Shown: positions 32,357 to 41,788, counted from the stretch's first letter. The stretch is DNA of 64,000 nucleotides from CAIRDP01 sp037134895 (GCA_037134895.1 JBAXLI010000012.1:1-64000); one strand, 5' to 3'. Translations and numbers: made by a program. Notes: generated by a model from the letters alone, not told the origin.

Positions 32357-33172
32357 GTGAAGAGATTTTTTCTCATCGGTTGTTTCGCCTTAGTCGTCCT
32401 GGCCTCCATTGCCCAGACAAAAGCCGATACGCTTCAAAGGAATGCCTCCTTAATTGATATCCGCCTTATAAAATCAGGGCTTGCTGATGCAAGGGATGTC
32501 GCTATCGCCCCGGTCAGATGGAACCAGACCCAATGGGCGATTGCATTCGGGGTCACCGGGCTTACACTCGGGCTTGTTACTCAGGATCTTGTAATTCAGC
32601 AATTTGCTCAAAATCATCAGACTCCATTCCTGGATGCTGTTACCAAATATGCCCTTGAACCATGGGGCAGCGGCCTTTATACACTTCCCGCGTTGGGAAT
32701 CATGTATGGTATGAGTTTCGCCCTTCATGATAAAAAAGCGAGGATGACAGCCATTAAAGGTGTTGAAGCATTTGCCTATGCAGCGATTGCGACCCAGATA
32801 CTGAAGCAGGTCTTTCACAGACAAAGGCCGAGCCAGGGAGAAGCCCCGGATCCTTTTTTTTGGGAAGGCCCGATCGGGGATATCTCATATACGTCTTTCC
32901 CATCCGGACATTCCGCCGCGGTTTTCGCAGTTGCGACGGTCATTGCATCATCCTATAAAAAAACGGTCTGGGTACCCGTGCTTTGTTATTCACTGGCGTC
33001 ACTCACAGCCTTATCCAGGGTTTATAATAATGACCACTGGATGTCGGATGTGATAATGGGTTCAGCAATAGGAATAGCAATAGGCCAGACCGTTTTCAGG
33101 AATTCGGTAAAATTCAAGCTTCTACCTGTAAGCCCACAGGGGACCGGTTTAACTCTTGTTTACCGCCTCTGA
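32357..33172 (+). CDS. PAP2-family phosphatase, exported, GTG start
   Basis: 271 residues starting at GTG, 2 bp after the mazG stop. The first 23 residues are a signal peptide or membrane anchor. The three acid-phosphatase motifs are present: KQVFHRQRP, the PSGH in YTSFPSGHSAAVFA, and SRVYNNDHWMSDV. Several hydrophobic segments indicate a membrane enzyme with its active site facing the periplasm. Family members act on undecaprenyl pyrophosphate, phosphatidic or phosphatidylglycerol phosphate, or lipid A. The nearby PagL-like gene makes the last possible but unproven. The stop TGA abuts the convergent peroxiredoxin stop (TGATCA). Confidence 0.88.
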   Translation: MKRFFLIGCFALVVLASIAQTKADTLQRNASLIDIRLIKSGLADARDVAIAPVRWNQTQWAIAFGVTGLTLGLVTQDLVIQQFAQNHQTPFLDAVTKYALEPWGSGLYTLPALGIMYGMSFALHDKKARMTAIKGVEAFAYAAIATQILKQVFHRQRPSQGEAPDPFFWEGPIGDISYTSFPSGHSAAVFAVATVIASSYKKTVWVPVLCYSLASLTALSRVYNNDHWMSDVIMGSAIGIAIGQTVFRNSVKFKLLPVSPQGTGLTLVYRL

Positions 33173-33805
33173 TCAATGTTTGGAAAGATAGCTGGCAACG
33201 CCTTCGGCTGATGCCTTCATACCTTCTTCGCCCTTATGCCAGTTGGCTGGACAAACTTCCCCATTTTCTTCGAAGAATTGTAATGCATCGACCATGCGGA
33301 TTGCTTCATCAACGCTGCGACCAAGCGGGAGGTCGTTAACAAGCTGATGACGAACAATTCCCTGCTTGTCGATCAGGAACAGTCCGCGGAATGCAACTGG
33401 TCCGCCTTCAAATTCCATGGATCCTTCCTCTGTATAAAGATATTCGCCGGCAAGAACATCATAGTTTGCCGAGATCGTCTTCGAGAGGTCGGAGACGAGT
33501 GGGAATTTCACACCTTTGATACCACCGTTCTTTTTCTCTGTATTAAGCCATGCCCAATGTGAAAACTTTGAATCAACAGAGCATCCGACAACAGCGACAT
33601 TCCTTTTTTCAAATTCTGCCAGTTTATCCTGGAACGCGATGATCTCGGTCGGGCAAACAAAGGTAAAATCAAGGGGATAAAAGAAGAAGACTACATGCTT
33701 CTTTCCCAGGAACTGGTCAAGTGAGAAATTCTCTACAAATTCACCACCATTAACAACGGCATCCGCAACAAAATGAGGTGCCTTTTTTCCTACTAATACT
33801 GCCAT
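33173..33805 (-). CDS. Peroxiredoxin, typical 2-Cys (AhpC/TSA family)
   Basis: 210 residues. The peroxidatic Cys is C51 in LDFTFVCPTEIIAFQDK, and the resolving Cys is C185 in GEVCPANWHKG near the C-terminus. It reduces hydrogen peroxide and alkyl hydroperoxides in the cytosol using thioredoxin or AhpF-like partners; no such reductase lies nearby. A -7-like box TATCTTTG lies at 33842-33849. It has a single-gene unit, converging on the PAP2 gene with no spacer. Confidence 0.96.
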   Translation of the reverse strand: MAVLVGKKAPHFVADAVVNGGEFVENFSLDQFLGKKHVVFFFYPLDFTFVCPTEIIAFQDKLAEFEKRNVAVVGCSVDSKFSHWAWLNTEKKNGGIKGVKFPLVSDLSKTISANYDVLAGEYLYTEEGSMEFEGGPVAFRGLFLIDKQGIVRHQLVNDLPLGRSVDEAIRMVDALQFFEENGEVCPANWHKGEEGMKASAEGVASYLSKH

Positions 33806-33841
33806 AACAAGAATATTTAAATTAATTTCAGTTTATTGGTG

Positions 33842-33849
33842 CAAAGATA
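33842..33849 (-). promoter_or_regulatory. Candidate -7 box for the peroxiredoxin gene
   Basis: Minus-strand TATCTTTG, 36 nt before the ATG at 33805; no TTG at the 19-nt spacing. Confidence 0.45.
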
Positions 33850-33905
33850 CTGAAATTATTTAGAAGCAGTATGAATAAATCGTTAAATCAAGGAGGAATT
33901 CAATG

Positions 33906-35390
33906 CTAAAGCTTGATATCCTTGAGATCGAACTGAAGTGTTGTTTTCTTTATAAAGTCAAACAGTGTTAATTTGCGGATTTCATAGTATCCCCTCCAGT
34001 ATGTCTCCAAAGCGACATAGTAGTTCTTTTCGGCATTATTTGTTTCTATCTGGGCGTTATTAAGATCAAGTATACTGTTAATTTTCCCTATCAGGTAACG
34101 CCCTTTAGTCACTTCATAACTTTTTCTCGCGACGGTATCAGATTTAGCGGCAATTTTAAGCTGATTCTGCTGCATATTAAACTGGACAACCTTCAGGTAG
34201 ACATTACGCTGGAAATCTATTATTCCCTGTTCCACAGAATTTTTAACAATCACCTGCTGTGCCTGGGCTATTTTTATTTTACCACTGGCTACTCCCCAGT
34301 CAACGATGGGGATGGTGAGTCCCAGGGAAACCTGACGCTGGTCAGCGGGGTTGGAATAAACATCGGGTATTGTAGCGGCTTGCTGCTGAAGCCCGATTAC
34401 AGCATGAATATTTGCATCAAACCGCCCGTTCATCTTTGCGTAATTAACCTGGCTGGCTGCTTCAAGCGTACGCCTGTTGAAATCAAGCATTGATGAGGAA
34501 TTCTCAACGGCGAGATTCACGGCATTGACCGGGTCTATGTGAAAAAAATTCATCCCTTCAGGAGGAATCAGTATTATATTCGTGCTGTCCTGGAGCCTGA
34601 GGAATGATTTGAACATAAACTGGGCATTATCGAGAGACAAATTTGCGTTTTCAACCTGTGCCTGTGCTTTAAGAAAGCTTAATTCAAGCTGGAGCAGATC
34701 ATTCTCGGCAATCTTTCCAAGCTGGAAACGCCCTTTTGCAATATGGTAAAGTGTATCATAATTCGACAGGTTGATAACGGCGATTTTTTTCTCTATTTGC
34801 GCCTGGAGCAGTGCAAAAAAGTAGTTTGTTGTGGTAATGGAGATCTGTTCAATATCTTCAAGAAATTTCTTTTTTGCCTGGGAATATTTCAGGGGCAGTA
34901 TTTTTTTATCCCAGCGGTAAGAATTGTAAGTGAAGATAGGTTGATTCAATTCAATGTTAACAGGATAGCTCACATAAGGGGTTGGGTTCGGCTGGTCCAC
35001 ATTATAGGTTCCGTTTAAATACGAGTTCACCGCAACTGTACCCCCGGTAATCCCGATTTTCTGTGTAAGTGCAAGGTTGGCCTGGGCACTGATAAACTTA
35101 TAACTATAATATGACTGTACTCCATTGACCTGCTGTGACTGGATGTTCTGGGTAATATTTGGTGTTGTCCCTGTTAATGTGAGTGCCGGAAGGTTGGAAG
35201 CGAGAAAATTCCTGTACTCCCAATAACTGGTTCTGAAAGTCTGCCTTGCATTGAGGGCGTCAGGGGATTGAGCTTTGGAAATCCCGATTGCTTCAATAAG
35301 TGTAAGCTGTCTGATTTTTTGCTGTGCCTGAAGGCAGTTTGTAACCAAGGTCAAAGCTGCAATAAGTAAAATGGAAAGCGGAGCTTTCAT
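33906..35390 (-). CDS. TolC-family outer-membrane efflux protein
   Basis: 494 residues with a signal peptide (ending TNCLQAQ). Long amphipathic helices, with repeats such as AKGRFQLGKIAENDLLQLELSFLKAQAQVENANLSL and TKGRYLIGKINSILDLNNAQIETNNAEKNYYVALETYW, are the two-fold repeated TolC coiled-coil hairpins. It forms the outer-membrane channel of a tripartite exporter. It is the last gene of the adaptor-permease-channel operon, 15 bp downstream of the permease. Confidence 0.92.
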   Translation of the reverse strand: MKAPLSILLIAALTLVTNCLQAQQKIRQLTLIEAIGISKAQSPDALNARQTFRTSYWEYRNFLASNLPALTLTGTTPNITQNIQSQQVNGVQSYYSYKFISAQANLALTQKIGITGGTVAVNSYLNGTYNVDQPNPTPYVSYPVNIELNQPIFTYNSYRWDKKILPLKYSQAKKKFLEDIEQISITTTNYFFALLQAQIEKKIAVINLSNYDTLYHIAKGRFQLGKIAENDLLQLELSFLKAQAQVENANLSLDNAQFMFKSFLRLQDSTNIILIPPEGMNFFHIDPVNAVNLAVENSSSMLDFNRRTLEAASQVNYAKMNGRFDANIHAVIGLQQQAATIPDVYSNPADQRQVSLGLTIPIVDWGVASGKIKIAQAQQVIVKNSVEQGIIDFQRNVYLKVVQFNMQQNQLKIAAKSDTVARKSYEVTKGRYLIGKINSILDLNNAQIETNNAEKNYYVALETYWRGYYEIRKLTLFDFIKKTTLQFDLKDIKL

Positions 35391-35405
35391 AGGTATAACA
35401 AGATT

Positions 35406-36782
35406 TTATTCGTGTCTGAGTGATTCAACAGGATCGGCAACAGAAGCCTGTTTAGCCGGCATATATCCAAAAATGATTCCGACTGTAGCCGAAACTCCGA
35501 AGGAAATGATAATTGAAAGAGGAGAAATGATTGTCAGGATGGTAGTAAACTGCATGATGAGTTTCGAAAACACGATTCCAAGTATGATCCCCACCAGTCC
35601 CCCGGTAATACTCAGCAGGGTTGCTTCCATAAGGAACTGGAGAACGATATCTTTTTTTCTTGCCCCAATGGCACGCCTGATCCCAATTTCTTTGATCCTT
35701 TCCATCACCGAAGCAAGCATGATATTCATGATGCCTATGCCTCCAACCAGAAGTGAAATGCCGGCAATACAGCCAAGTACGATGTTAAAGATGTCTTTTG
35801 TGCGCTGTTCCTGCTTGAGAAGGAGTTCGGGCACCTTGATCTCGAAATCATCCATCCCCTGGTGCCTGCGGTTCAGCATTCTTTTCAGAAGATCTGTGGT
35901 AGGTTTGATCTGGCTGCTTTGTTTAACCTGAACGACTATCTTGTCGACCTGGTTTTTTGCCATCTCATCACCTTCGCGACTGTATGAGAAAGCAATATCA
36001 CCGAAATCGGCAAAACCTTCAGATCCGTGCAATGAGGCAGATGTGACCATTGTACGGTCCTTAACCCTTCTCATAAGAGTCTGGATAGGTGCAAACACAG
36101 AATTGTTGTAATCGGATATCCCCAGGTTCTCCATGCTTGCCTGGTTGATCTCCTTTTTTTTAAGTACACCGATAACCCTTAACCAGAGCCTTCCGCATTT
36201 TATATCCTGGCCAATAGCTGATCCGGTAGGAAAGAACTTTGACTGAATGGTTGAACCGATGATGCATACAGCTTTTCCTTCCCTGAGTTGTTCAACATTA
36301 AACATTTCACCCTGCTGAAGGTCAATGTTGAAGAGCTCAAAAAAATCAGGGGTTACTCCACTGATTTTCGTTGAATACCTTACTGCATCCCTGATCACGT
36401 CAACATCGTAAATCACAACCGGACTAACCTTCTGAACGGTAGGGATAACATCCCTGATACTTATGGCATCTTTAAGTGACAGTCCAGGTGAGAATTTGCC
36501 CTTGTTCTTCTCATTCTGAGAATTCTGGGAACTGCTCTGGCTGCTGCTTTGGGAGGATGAACCTCCTTTTTTCTCAATAATTGGTGTGATGATAATGTTA
36601 TTGACCCCAACCAGTTTCATCTGGTCGAGGATCTCCTTCTGGGCCCCGTTTCCAATCGCCATCATGGCGATCACAGCAGCAACACCGAAGATGATGCCGA
36701 GTGCGGTAAGCATTGAGCGGAATTTGTTCAGAAAAACCGCTTCAAGAGCTATGTTGAAGATGTACTGATAGCGTTCGAACAC
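35406..36782 (-). CDS. FtsX/MacB-type ABC transporter permease without ATPase domain
   Basis: 458 residues. N-terminal LRSMLTALGIIFG-type segment (FLNKFRSMLTALGIIFGVAAVIAMMAIGNGAQ) opens the MacB-PCD fold, followed by a periplasmic domain with a Ser/Gln-rich insert near residues 70-90 (SSSQSSSQSSSQ). Three C-terminal membrane helices carry VGGIGIMNIMLASVMERIKEIGIRRAIGARK, the FtsX domain signature, near the cytoplasmic coupling helix. Unlike E. coli MacB it has no ATP-binding domain, and no separate ATPase gene is present in the operon. Confidence 0.92.
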   Translation of the reverse strand: MFERYQYIFNIALEAVFLNKFRSMLTALGIIFGVAAVIAMMAIGNGAQKEILDQMKLVGVNNIIITPIIEKKGGSSSQSSSQSSSQNSQNEKNKGKFSPGLSLKDAISIRDVIPTVQKVSPVVIYDVDVIRDAVRYSTKISGVTPDFFELFNIDLQQGEMFNVEQLREGKAVCIIGSTIQSKFFPTGSAIGQDIKCGRLWLRVIGVLKKKEINQASMENLGISDYNNSVFAPIQTLMRRVKDRTMVTSASLHGSEGFADFGDIAFSYSREGDEMAKNQVDKIVVQVKQSSQIKPTTDLLKRMLNRRHQGMDDFEIKVPELLLKQEQRTKDIFNIVLGCIAGISLLVGGIGIMNIMLASVMERIKEIGIRRAIGARKKDIVLQFLMEATLLSITGGLVGIILGIVFSKLIMQFTTILTIISPLSIIISFGVSATVGIIFGYMPAKQASVADPVESLRHE

Positions 36783-36791
36783 GATTTCCTG

Positions 36792-38147
36792 TTATTTCTT
36801 TATAATGACCGGGGCAGCGCCTTTAGCCATGGCCTTTTTTGTCGTATCTGTCTTGGGGGTGGCTTTTGGATTTGCCTTGGGCTTGTATTTGTCGAGAACC
36901 TTTTTATCGAGAAAAGCCATTTTGATTTTATCGGCTTTATCGGGTGGTACAAGCATGATTTCATCATTCTCTTTCAGGCCTTCCCTGATGATGATCTCAT
37001 TTTCATTACTTTCACCTACGACGACCTGCTGTCTGACAATCGAGCCACCGTCTTTTTTATAAACGAAGGTAACACTGTCGGTATTGAAGATCGACTCGAT
37101 AGGGGTAAACAGGACACTGTCGATGATACTGGTCTCGATGGTGTTCTTGGTTGTCATGGCAGGCCTGAGGATGGAGTCAAATTCATTGACGATGATCCTG
37201 ACTTCATACACCTTGGCATTACTGTTTTGCAGCTGCTCTCCTATGTTTGCAACTTCAATGACCTTTCCGGTGAATTTTTTCTCGGGGAACGCATCGATAC
37301 CGATTTTCACCATCTGCCCGACTTTCACCTTGCTTATATCGATCTCATTTACGAAGGTCTTTGACATCATTTCCTTAAGGTTCGGGAGTTCGGCAACAAC
37401 ATTATCCCAGGCGTTGATCATTCCACCTACGCCAAGCTTGCTTCCGTCCCAGTTCCTCTTATAAATGACCATTCCGGCTTTGGGTGCCTTGACAGTAAAT
37501 TCCTTGAGTCCCTGTTGCATATTCTCAAGTTTTCTCTTAGCCTGGTTGTAAGAAGCGTTTACTTCCTGCATGTTGGCAACTGCCTTTTCATACCTGAGCT
37601 TATAATTCTTTTCGGCCTGGTCGAGGGCCCTGGTGGCTTTATCGAGTTCTATCTCGACCTGGCGGATGGTGGCAGGGGGCTCATATTTAGACTGGTCGAG
37701 TGTTATCTTTTTTTCTTCGAGGGCAAAATGAAGGTTGATGAGCTCATCCCTTGCGTTCCTGAGCTCAAGGGAAGTATCAAGCTTGGTTTTGGTGAGCTGG
37801 GATTCAAGTTTCTCGGTATTTGTCTCCTCATCCTTGATCTTGTTCGAGATCTCGGTACGGTCGAGGGAGGCGACGTATTGCCCTGAATCCACAACACTAC
37901 CATCGGGGATTATATCCTGTATCTTGACCTGCCATACCCCGATCTGCCTCAGGGATTGCGGGCCAAAGATCTTTTCGGAGCTTTTAGCGATCAGCTCCCC
38001 TGTCACTGAAACTTCAATAGGGAAGTTCCCTTTTTTAACTTTGGCAATGATCTGTTCACCTTTATTCCCTTTGGGGAAGATCATGTAAACAATGATAGCG
38101 ACAATAAGAATGCCGGCGAAAATGAGTAAATACCTCCGGGAAGCCAT
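36792..38147 (-). CDS. Periplasmic adaptor (HlyD/MacA family)
   Basis: 451 residues with a single N-terminal membrane segment (RRYLLIFAGILIVAIIVYMIF). The lipoyl-type half-motifs are near KVKKGNFPIEVSVTGELIAKS and APKAGMVIYKRNW, flanking a coiled-coil hairpin (EETNTEKLESQLTKTKLDTSLEL and on). The beta-barrel domain contains VGQMVKIGIDAFPEKKFTGKVIEVANIG. The C-terminus is Lys/Ala/Pro-rich. It is first in the operon with permease and TolC-like genes and links them across the periplasm. Substrate unknown. Confidence 0.92.
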   Translation of the reverse strand: MASRRYLLIFAGILIVAIIVYMIFPKGNKGEQIIAKVKKGNFPIEVSVTGELIAKSSEKIFGPQSLRQIGVWQVKIQDIIPDGSVVDSGQYVASLDRTEISNKIKDEETNTEKLESQLTKTKLDTSLELRNARDELINLHFALEEKKITLDQSKYEPPATIRQVEIELDKATRALDQAEKNYKLRYEKAVANMQEVNASYNQAKRKLENMQQGLKEFTVKAPKAGMVIYKRNWDGSKLGVGGMINAWDNVVAELPNLKEMMSKTFVNEIDISKVKVGQMVKIGIDAFPEKKFTGKVIEVANIGEQLQNSNAKVYEVRIIVNEFDSILRPAMTTKNTIETSIIDSVLFTPIESIFNTDSVTFVYKKDGGSIVRQQVVVGESNENEIIIREGLKENDEIMLVPPDKADKIKMAFLDKKVLDKYKPKANPKATPKTDTTKKAMAKGAAPVIIKK

Positions 38148-38213
38148 ATAAGCAAGGTTAGATTCAGGTAAAACTACCTATAGGTTATTTAAAGCACAAA
38201 AAAAATCGGTATG

Positions 38214-40181
38214 CTACGCATCAATATTGGCATACTTGGCATTTTTCTCGATGAACTCCCTTCTTGGGGGAACATCGTCTCCCATCAGCATGGAGAAGAT
38301 CCTGTCAGCTTCGGTACCGTTTTCGATGGTCACCTGTCTGAGGGTCCTGAACTGTGGATCCATTGTTGTAGACCAGAGCTGTTCGGCATTCATTTCTCCC
38401 AGACCTTTGTACCTCTGAAGATGTACGCCCGATTCCTTCCCGTTTCCTGAGTATTCAGCAATAATCCTTATTCGTTCTTCTTCCGTCCAGCAATACTCCT
38501 GCTTAGTCCCTTTTTTTATCAGGTAAAGGGGAGGAGTTGCAATGTAGACATATCCGTTTTCGATCAGTTCTTTCATGTATCTGAAGAAGAAGGTCAGGAT
38601 TAGGGTAGCGATATGGCTTCCGTCGACATCGGCATCCGTCATAATTATTATTTTATGATAACGGAGTTTTTCAAGATTTAGTGCCTTACTGTCTTCTTCA
38701 GTGCCTATTGTGACACCCAGGGCAGTGAACATGTTCTTGATTTCCTCGCTGTCGAAAATCTTATATGCCATAGCTTTCTCTACGTTCAGGATCTTACCCC
38801 TGAGCGGAAGAATGGCCTGGAACTTCCTGTCGCGTCCCTGTTTTGCGGTACCGCCGGCAGAATCTCCCTCAACCAGATAGATCTCACACTGGGCGGGGTC
38901 GTTCTCAGAACAATCGGCCAGTTTCCCGGGCAAGCCGGCGCCTCCCAGAACACCTTTCCTCTGGACCAGCTCACGGGCTTTGCGGGCTGCATGCCTGGCT
39001 GTAGCAGCAAGGATCACCTTGTTTACGATCGTCCTGGCTTCTTTTGGGTGTTCTTCAAGGTAATAAGAGAGAAGTTCGCTTGCAAGCTGGTCAACAACCC
39101 CCATGACCTCGTTGTTCCCCAGTTTGGTCTTTGTCTGGCCTTCGAACTGGGGCTCCTGCACTTTTACAGAAATGATACAAGTCAGTCCTTCGCGGAAGTC
39201 ATCCCCGTTGATATCGAATTTCAGTTTGGCCAGCATGCCAGTCTTGTCTGCATATGATTTAAGGGTACGCGTAAGCGCCCTCCTGAAGCCTGAAAGATGG
39301 GTGCCGCCTTCGTGGGTGTTGATATTGTTAACGTAGGAATGAATGTTCTCGGCAAAAGAAGTGTTGTACTGCATTGCGATCTCGATGGGAATGCCCGAAC
39401 GCTCCCCTTCCATCGAAATGGGCTCAGGGATCAGCTTTTCGCGGTTGGCGTCGAGATAATTGATGAAGTCGGTAAGACCGGCGCTGGAGAAAAACACATC
39501 TTCGAGATGATTGCCCGAATCATCCTTTTCACGTTCGTCGTGAATCGTCAGCGTTATCCCCTTGTTGAGATAGGCCAGTTCCCTTAAGCGTGAAGCAAGA
39601 ATTGCATAATCGTACCTGCTTGTAATGAAGATTGAAGAATCCGGTAAAAAATTAACAACTGTACCATTACGTTCTGTTTCTCCAACGACTTTTACCTCGT
39701 AAAGAGGTTTCCCATAAGCATATTCCTGTTCAAATATCTTGCCGTTCCTGTGGATGGTGACTTTAAGCCTTGACGAGAGCGCGTTTACCACCGATACGCC
39801 AACACCGTGCAAACCTCCTGAAACTTTATAACTATCCTTATCGAACTTGCCACCCGCATGCAGCACAGTCATAACGACCTCGAGTGCTGATTTCTGTTCC
39901 TTTTCATGGAAGTCGGTTGGAATACCACGACCGTTATCAGTGACTGTAATCGAATTATCAGGATGAATCAATACATCAATCCTGTTGCAATACCCGGCCA
40001 GGGCCTCGTCAATTGAGTTGTCAACAACTTCGTATACCAGGTGGTGAAGCCCGCGTATATTCACATCGCCAATGTACATGGCAGGACGTTTGCGAACCGC
40101 CTCAAGACCCTCCAAAACAGTGATGTTCTCTGCAGTATAATTCTGGCTCGCTGCTTCTTTTTCTATATCAGTCATAATCAA
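38214..40181 (-). CDS. gyrB: DNA gyrase subunit B
   Basis: 655 residues. ATPase domain: GHKL motifs EVVDNSIDEALAGYCNRI and DNGRGIP, plus GGLHGVGVSVVNALS. The TOPRIM domain contains YLVEGDSAGGTAKQGRDRKFQAILPLRGKILNVEKA and IMTDADVDGSHIATLILTFFF. The C-terminal RYKGLGEMNAEQLWSTTMDPQFRTLRQV is characteristic of GyrB rather than ParE. The start could be the third residue (MTDIEK). A -7-like TATCTTTG lies upstream at 40209-40216. No gyrA or recF nearby. Confidence 0.97.
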   Translation of the reverse strand: MIMTDIEKEAASQNYTAENITVLEGLEAVRKRPAMYIGDVNIRGLHHLVYEVVDNSIDEALAGYCNRIDVLIHPDNSITVTDNGRGIPTDFHEKEQKSALEVVMTVLHAGGKFDKDSYKVSGGLHGVGVSVVNALSSRLKVTIHRNGKIFEQEYAYGKPLYEVKVVGETERNGTVVNFLPDSSIFITSRYDYAILASRLRELAYLNKGITLTIHDEREKDDSGNHLEDVFFSSAGLTDFINYLDANREKLIPEPISMEGERSGIPIEIAMQYNTSFAENIHSYVNNINTHEGGTHLSGFRRALTRTLKSYADKTGMLAKLKFDINGDDFREGLTCIISVKVQEPQFEGQTKTKLGNNEVMGVVDQLASELLSYYLEEHPKEARTIVNKVILAATARHAARKARELVQRKGVLGGAGLPGKLADCSENDPAQCEIYLVEGDSAGGTAKQGRDRKFQAILPLRGKILNVEKAMAYKIFDSEEIKNMFTALGVTIGTEEDSKALNLEKLRYHKIIIMTDADVDGSHIATLILTFFFRYMKELIENGYVYIATPPLYLIKKGTKQEYCWTEEERIRIIAEYSGNGKESGVHLQRYKGLGEMNAEQLWSTTMDPQFRTLRQVTIENGTEADRIFSMLMGDDVPPRREFIEKNAKYANIDA

Positions 40182-40208
40182 TTACTTACATTAAAATTAA
40201 ACACTACA

Positions 40209-40216
40209 CAAAGATA
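40209..40216 (-). promoter_or_regulatory. Candidate -7 box for gyrB
   Basis: Minus-strand TATCTTTG, 27 nt before the start at 40181; the -33 element is not recognised. Confidence 0.45.
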
Positions 40217-40275
40217 CAAAAATCCGGCGATAAAAATCGCATGAAAACATCAATAAAATCAACCATTTATTAACA

Positions 40276-40349
40276 AGTTACGAGTGACGAATTACGAATT
40301 ACGAATTTTTAAAATCACTCGTCACTCGTCACTCGTAATTCGTAATTTG
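40276..40349. repeat. Inverted pair of heptamer arrays after wecB
   Basis: Left arm units GTTACGA, GTGACGA, ATTACGA, ATTACGA; right arm, in the opposite sense, CACTCGT x3, AATTCGT, AATTTGT. The arms can pair over TTACGAGTGACGA / TCGTCACTCGTAA, making a hairpin between the gyrB upstream region and the wecB stop at 40350. It may act as a terminator or mRNA end for wecB. Confidence 0.85.
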
Positions 40350-41408
40350 TCAAGCGAGGTTCAGCAACGTTTCAGCGATGGTTTCTGCGGATTTCCCTGT
40401 ACCGAAATCCTGTCTCTGTGGGGCGGAAGGCAGATCTGACTTTACAGCCATGAGGATCTTTTCAGGATCGGGGCCGGTCACAATGTTCCAGTTATCGTGG
40501 AGTGTTTCCACCCACTCCGTTTCGGTACGCATAGTTATACACTGCCGGCCGAGAAAATACGCTTCTTTCTGAAGTCCGCCCGAATCGGTAAGGACTTTTC
40601 GGGAATTCATGGTGAGGTAAAGCATTTCGAGATAGCCAACTGGTTCAATGATCATTACATTTGAAGGAATGATGACTAAGGTTTTAAGCAGGCGGGCTGT
40701 GCGGGGATGAATCGGGAGCACGACTGGCAGTCCTGCCCTGGAAAGTGCTGTGAAAATATTCCTGAGGTTGTCGGGATTGTCGGTATTTTCGGCCCGGTGA
40801 ATTGTAGCAAGCAGGTATGAAGAAGGGAGTGTGGGTGTTTTATATCTCTCTCCGCTGCCGGTCACCAGGTCTTTATAAAACAGCACCGAATCATACATCA
40901 CATCCCCGCTGAACACAGTCTGTTTTTCAAGTCCTTCATTCCTGAGGTTGTTGATGGCAGTAAGAGTCGGTGCAAAAAGAATATCCGAAATTCGGTCCGT
41001 AACGATACGGTTGATCTCTTCGGGCATGATACGGTTGAAACTCCTGAGCCCGGCTTCAACATGGGCTACAGGGATATGCAGCTTTACCGAAGCAAGTGAG
41101 CCGGCGACAGTGGAGTTGGTATCGCCGTATACCAGGGTAAAATCAGGTTTTTCTTTCAACAGTACATCCTCTATTCCCTGCAGCATCCAACCTGTCTGGC
41201 GTGCATGGCTTCCCGAGCCCACCTCCAGGTTGACATCCGGTTCAGGAATCGAAAGCTGCCTGAAAAAGATATCGCTCATATTCTTGTCATAGTGCTGGCC
41301 TGTATGTACAAGTATTTCCTGCAATCCCGGAGTTGACCTGAGAACCCTGGAAACAGCTGCAGCCTTGATGAATTGCGGCCTTGCGCCAATAACAGTAACG
41401 ATCTTCAT
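40350..41408 (-). CDS. wecB: UDP-N-acetylglucosamine 2-epimerase (non-hydrolysing)
   Basis: 352 residues. It interconverts UDP-GlcNAc and UDP-ManNAc for surface polysaccharide synthesis. Family motifs are VIGARPQFIKAAAVSR, VHTGQHYDKNMSDIFF, VYGDTNSTVAGSLASVKLHIPVAHVEAGLRSFNRIMPEEINR, and TIHRAENTDNPDNLR. The late motif LTDSGGLQKEAYFLGRQCITMRTETEWVET is also typical. It stands alone between gyrB and the RNase P RNA, with a glycosyltransferase gene 3.4 kb away on the same strand. Its stop directly abuts a heptamer array. Confidence 0.96.
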   Translation of the reverse strand: MKIVTVIGARPQFIKAAAVSRVLRSTPGLQEILVHTGQHYDKNMSDIFFRQLSIPEPDVNLEVGSGSHARQTGWMLQGIEDVLLKEKPDFTLVYGDTNSTVAGSLASVKLHIPVAHVEAGLRSFNRIMPEEINRIVTDRISDILFAPTLTAINNLRNEGLEKQTVFSGDVMYDSVLFYKDLVTGSGERYKTPTLPSSYLLATIHRAENTDNPDNLRNIFTALSRAGLPVVLPIHPRTARLLKTLVIIPSNVMIIEPVGYLEMLYLTMNSRKVLTDSGGLQKEAYFLGRQCITMRTETEWVETLHDNWNIVTGPDPEKILMAVKSDLPSAPQRQDFGTGKSAETIAETLLNLA

Positions 41409-41440
41409 ACACTCAGAATATCATCCGCATAAAAAATAAG

Positions 41441-41784
41441 CAACAGTTCTGTAAGCGGGATTCTGTTCCGGCAAGCCGGCTCCTGTCATTTATCTGAGCC
41501 GGAGTTCGCACTCCGGCTTTAGCGGCCTACCCCCCGGCATCGGACGAGCAGTCCTTGGCAGCCGGTATACATGGCCTTTCAACTCATGGGGTTTACCCTC
41601 CGCGGCAGTCGCCTGTCGCGAACGCGAGCTCTTACCTCGCATTTTCACCCTTACCTTCCGGCGGTTTTTTTCTGTGGCACTTGCCGTAGCCGGTATTACC
41701 CGGCCCCTTCCCGTTAGGAAGCATGGCGCTCTGTATTGTCCCGACTTTCCTCTGCGTTGCCGCAGCGACAGAACGAACTGTTGC
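41441..41784 (-). ncRNA. rnpB: RNase P RNA (class A)
   Basis: The 344-nt RNA is the catalytic part of RNase P, which matures tRNA 5' ends. The 10-bp P1 helix pairs GCAACAGTTC at the 5' end (41784-41775) with GAACTGTTGC at the 3' end (41450-41441). Conserved landmarks in order are GAGGAAAGTCGGGAC (CR-I), CAAGTGCCACAGAAAAAAACCGCC, GGTAAGGGTGAAA (CR-II/III), GTAAGAGCTCGCG, GAGGGTAAACCCC, and the CR-V region GGGGGTAGGCCGCTAAA. A -7 box lies just upstream at 41789-41796. Confidence 0.96.
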
Positions 41785-41788
41785 GACG

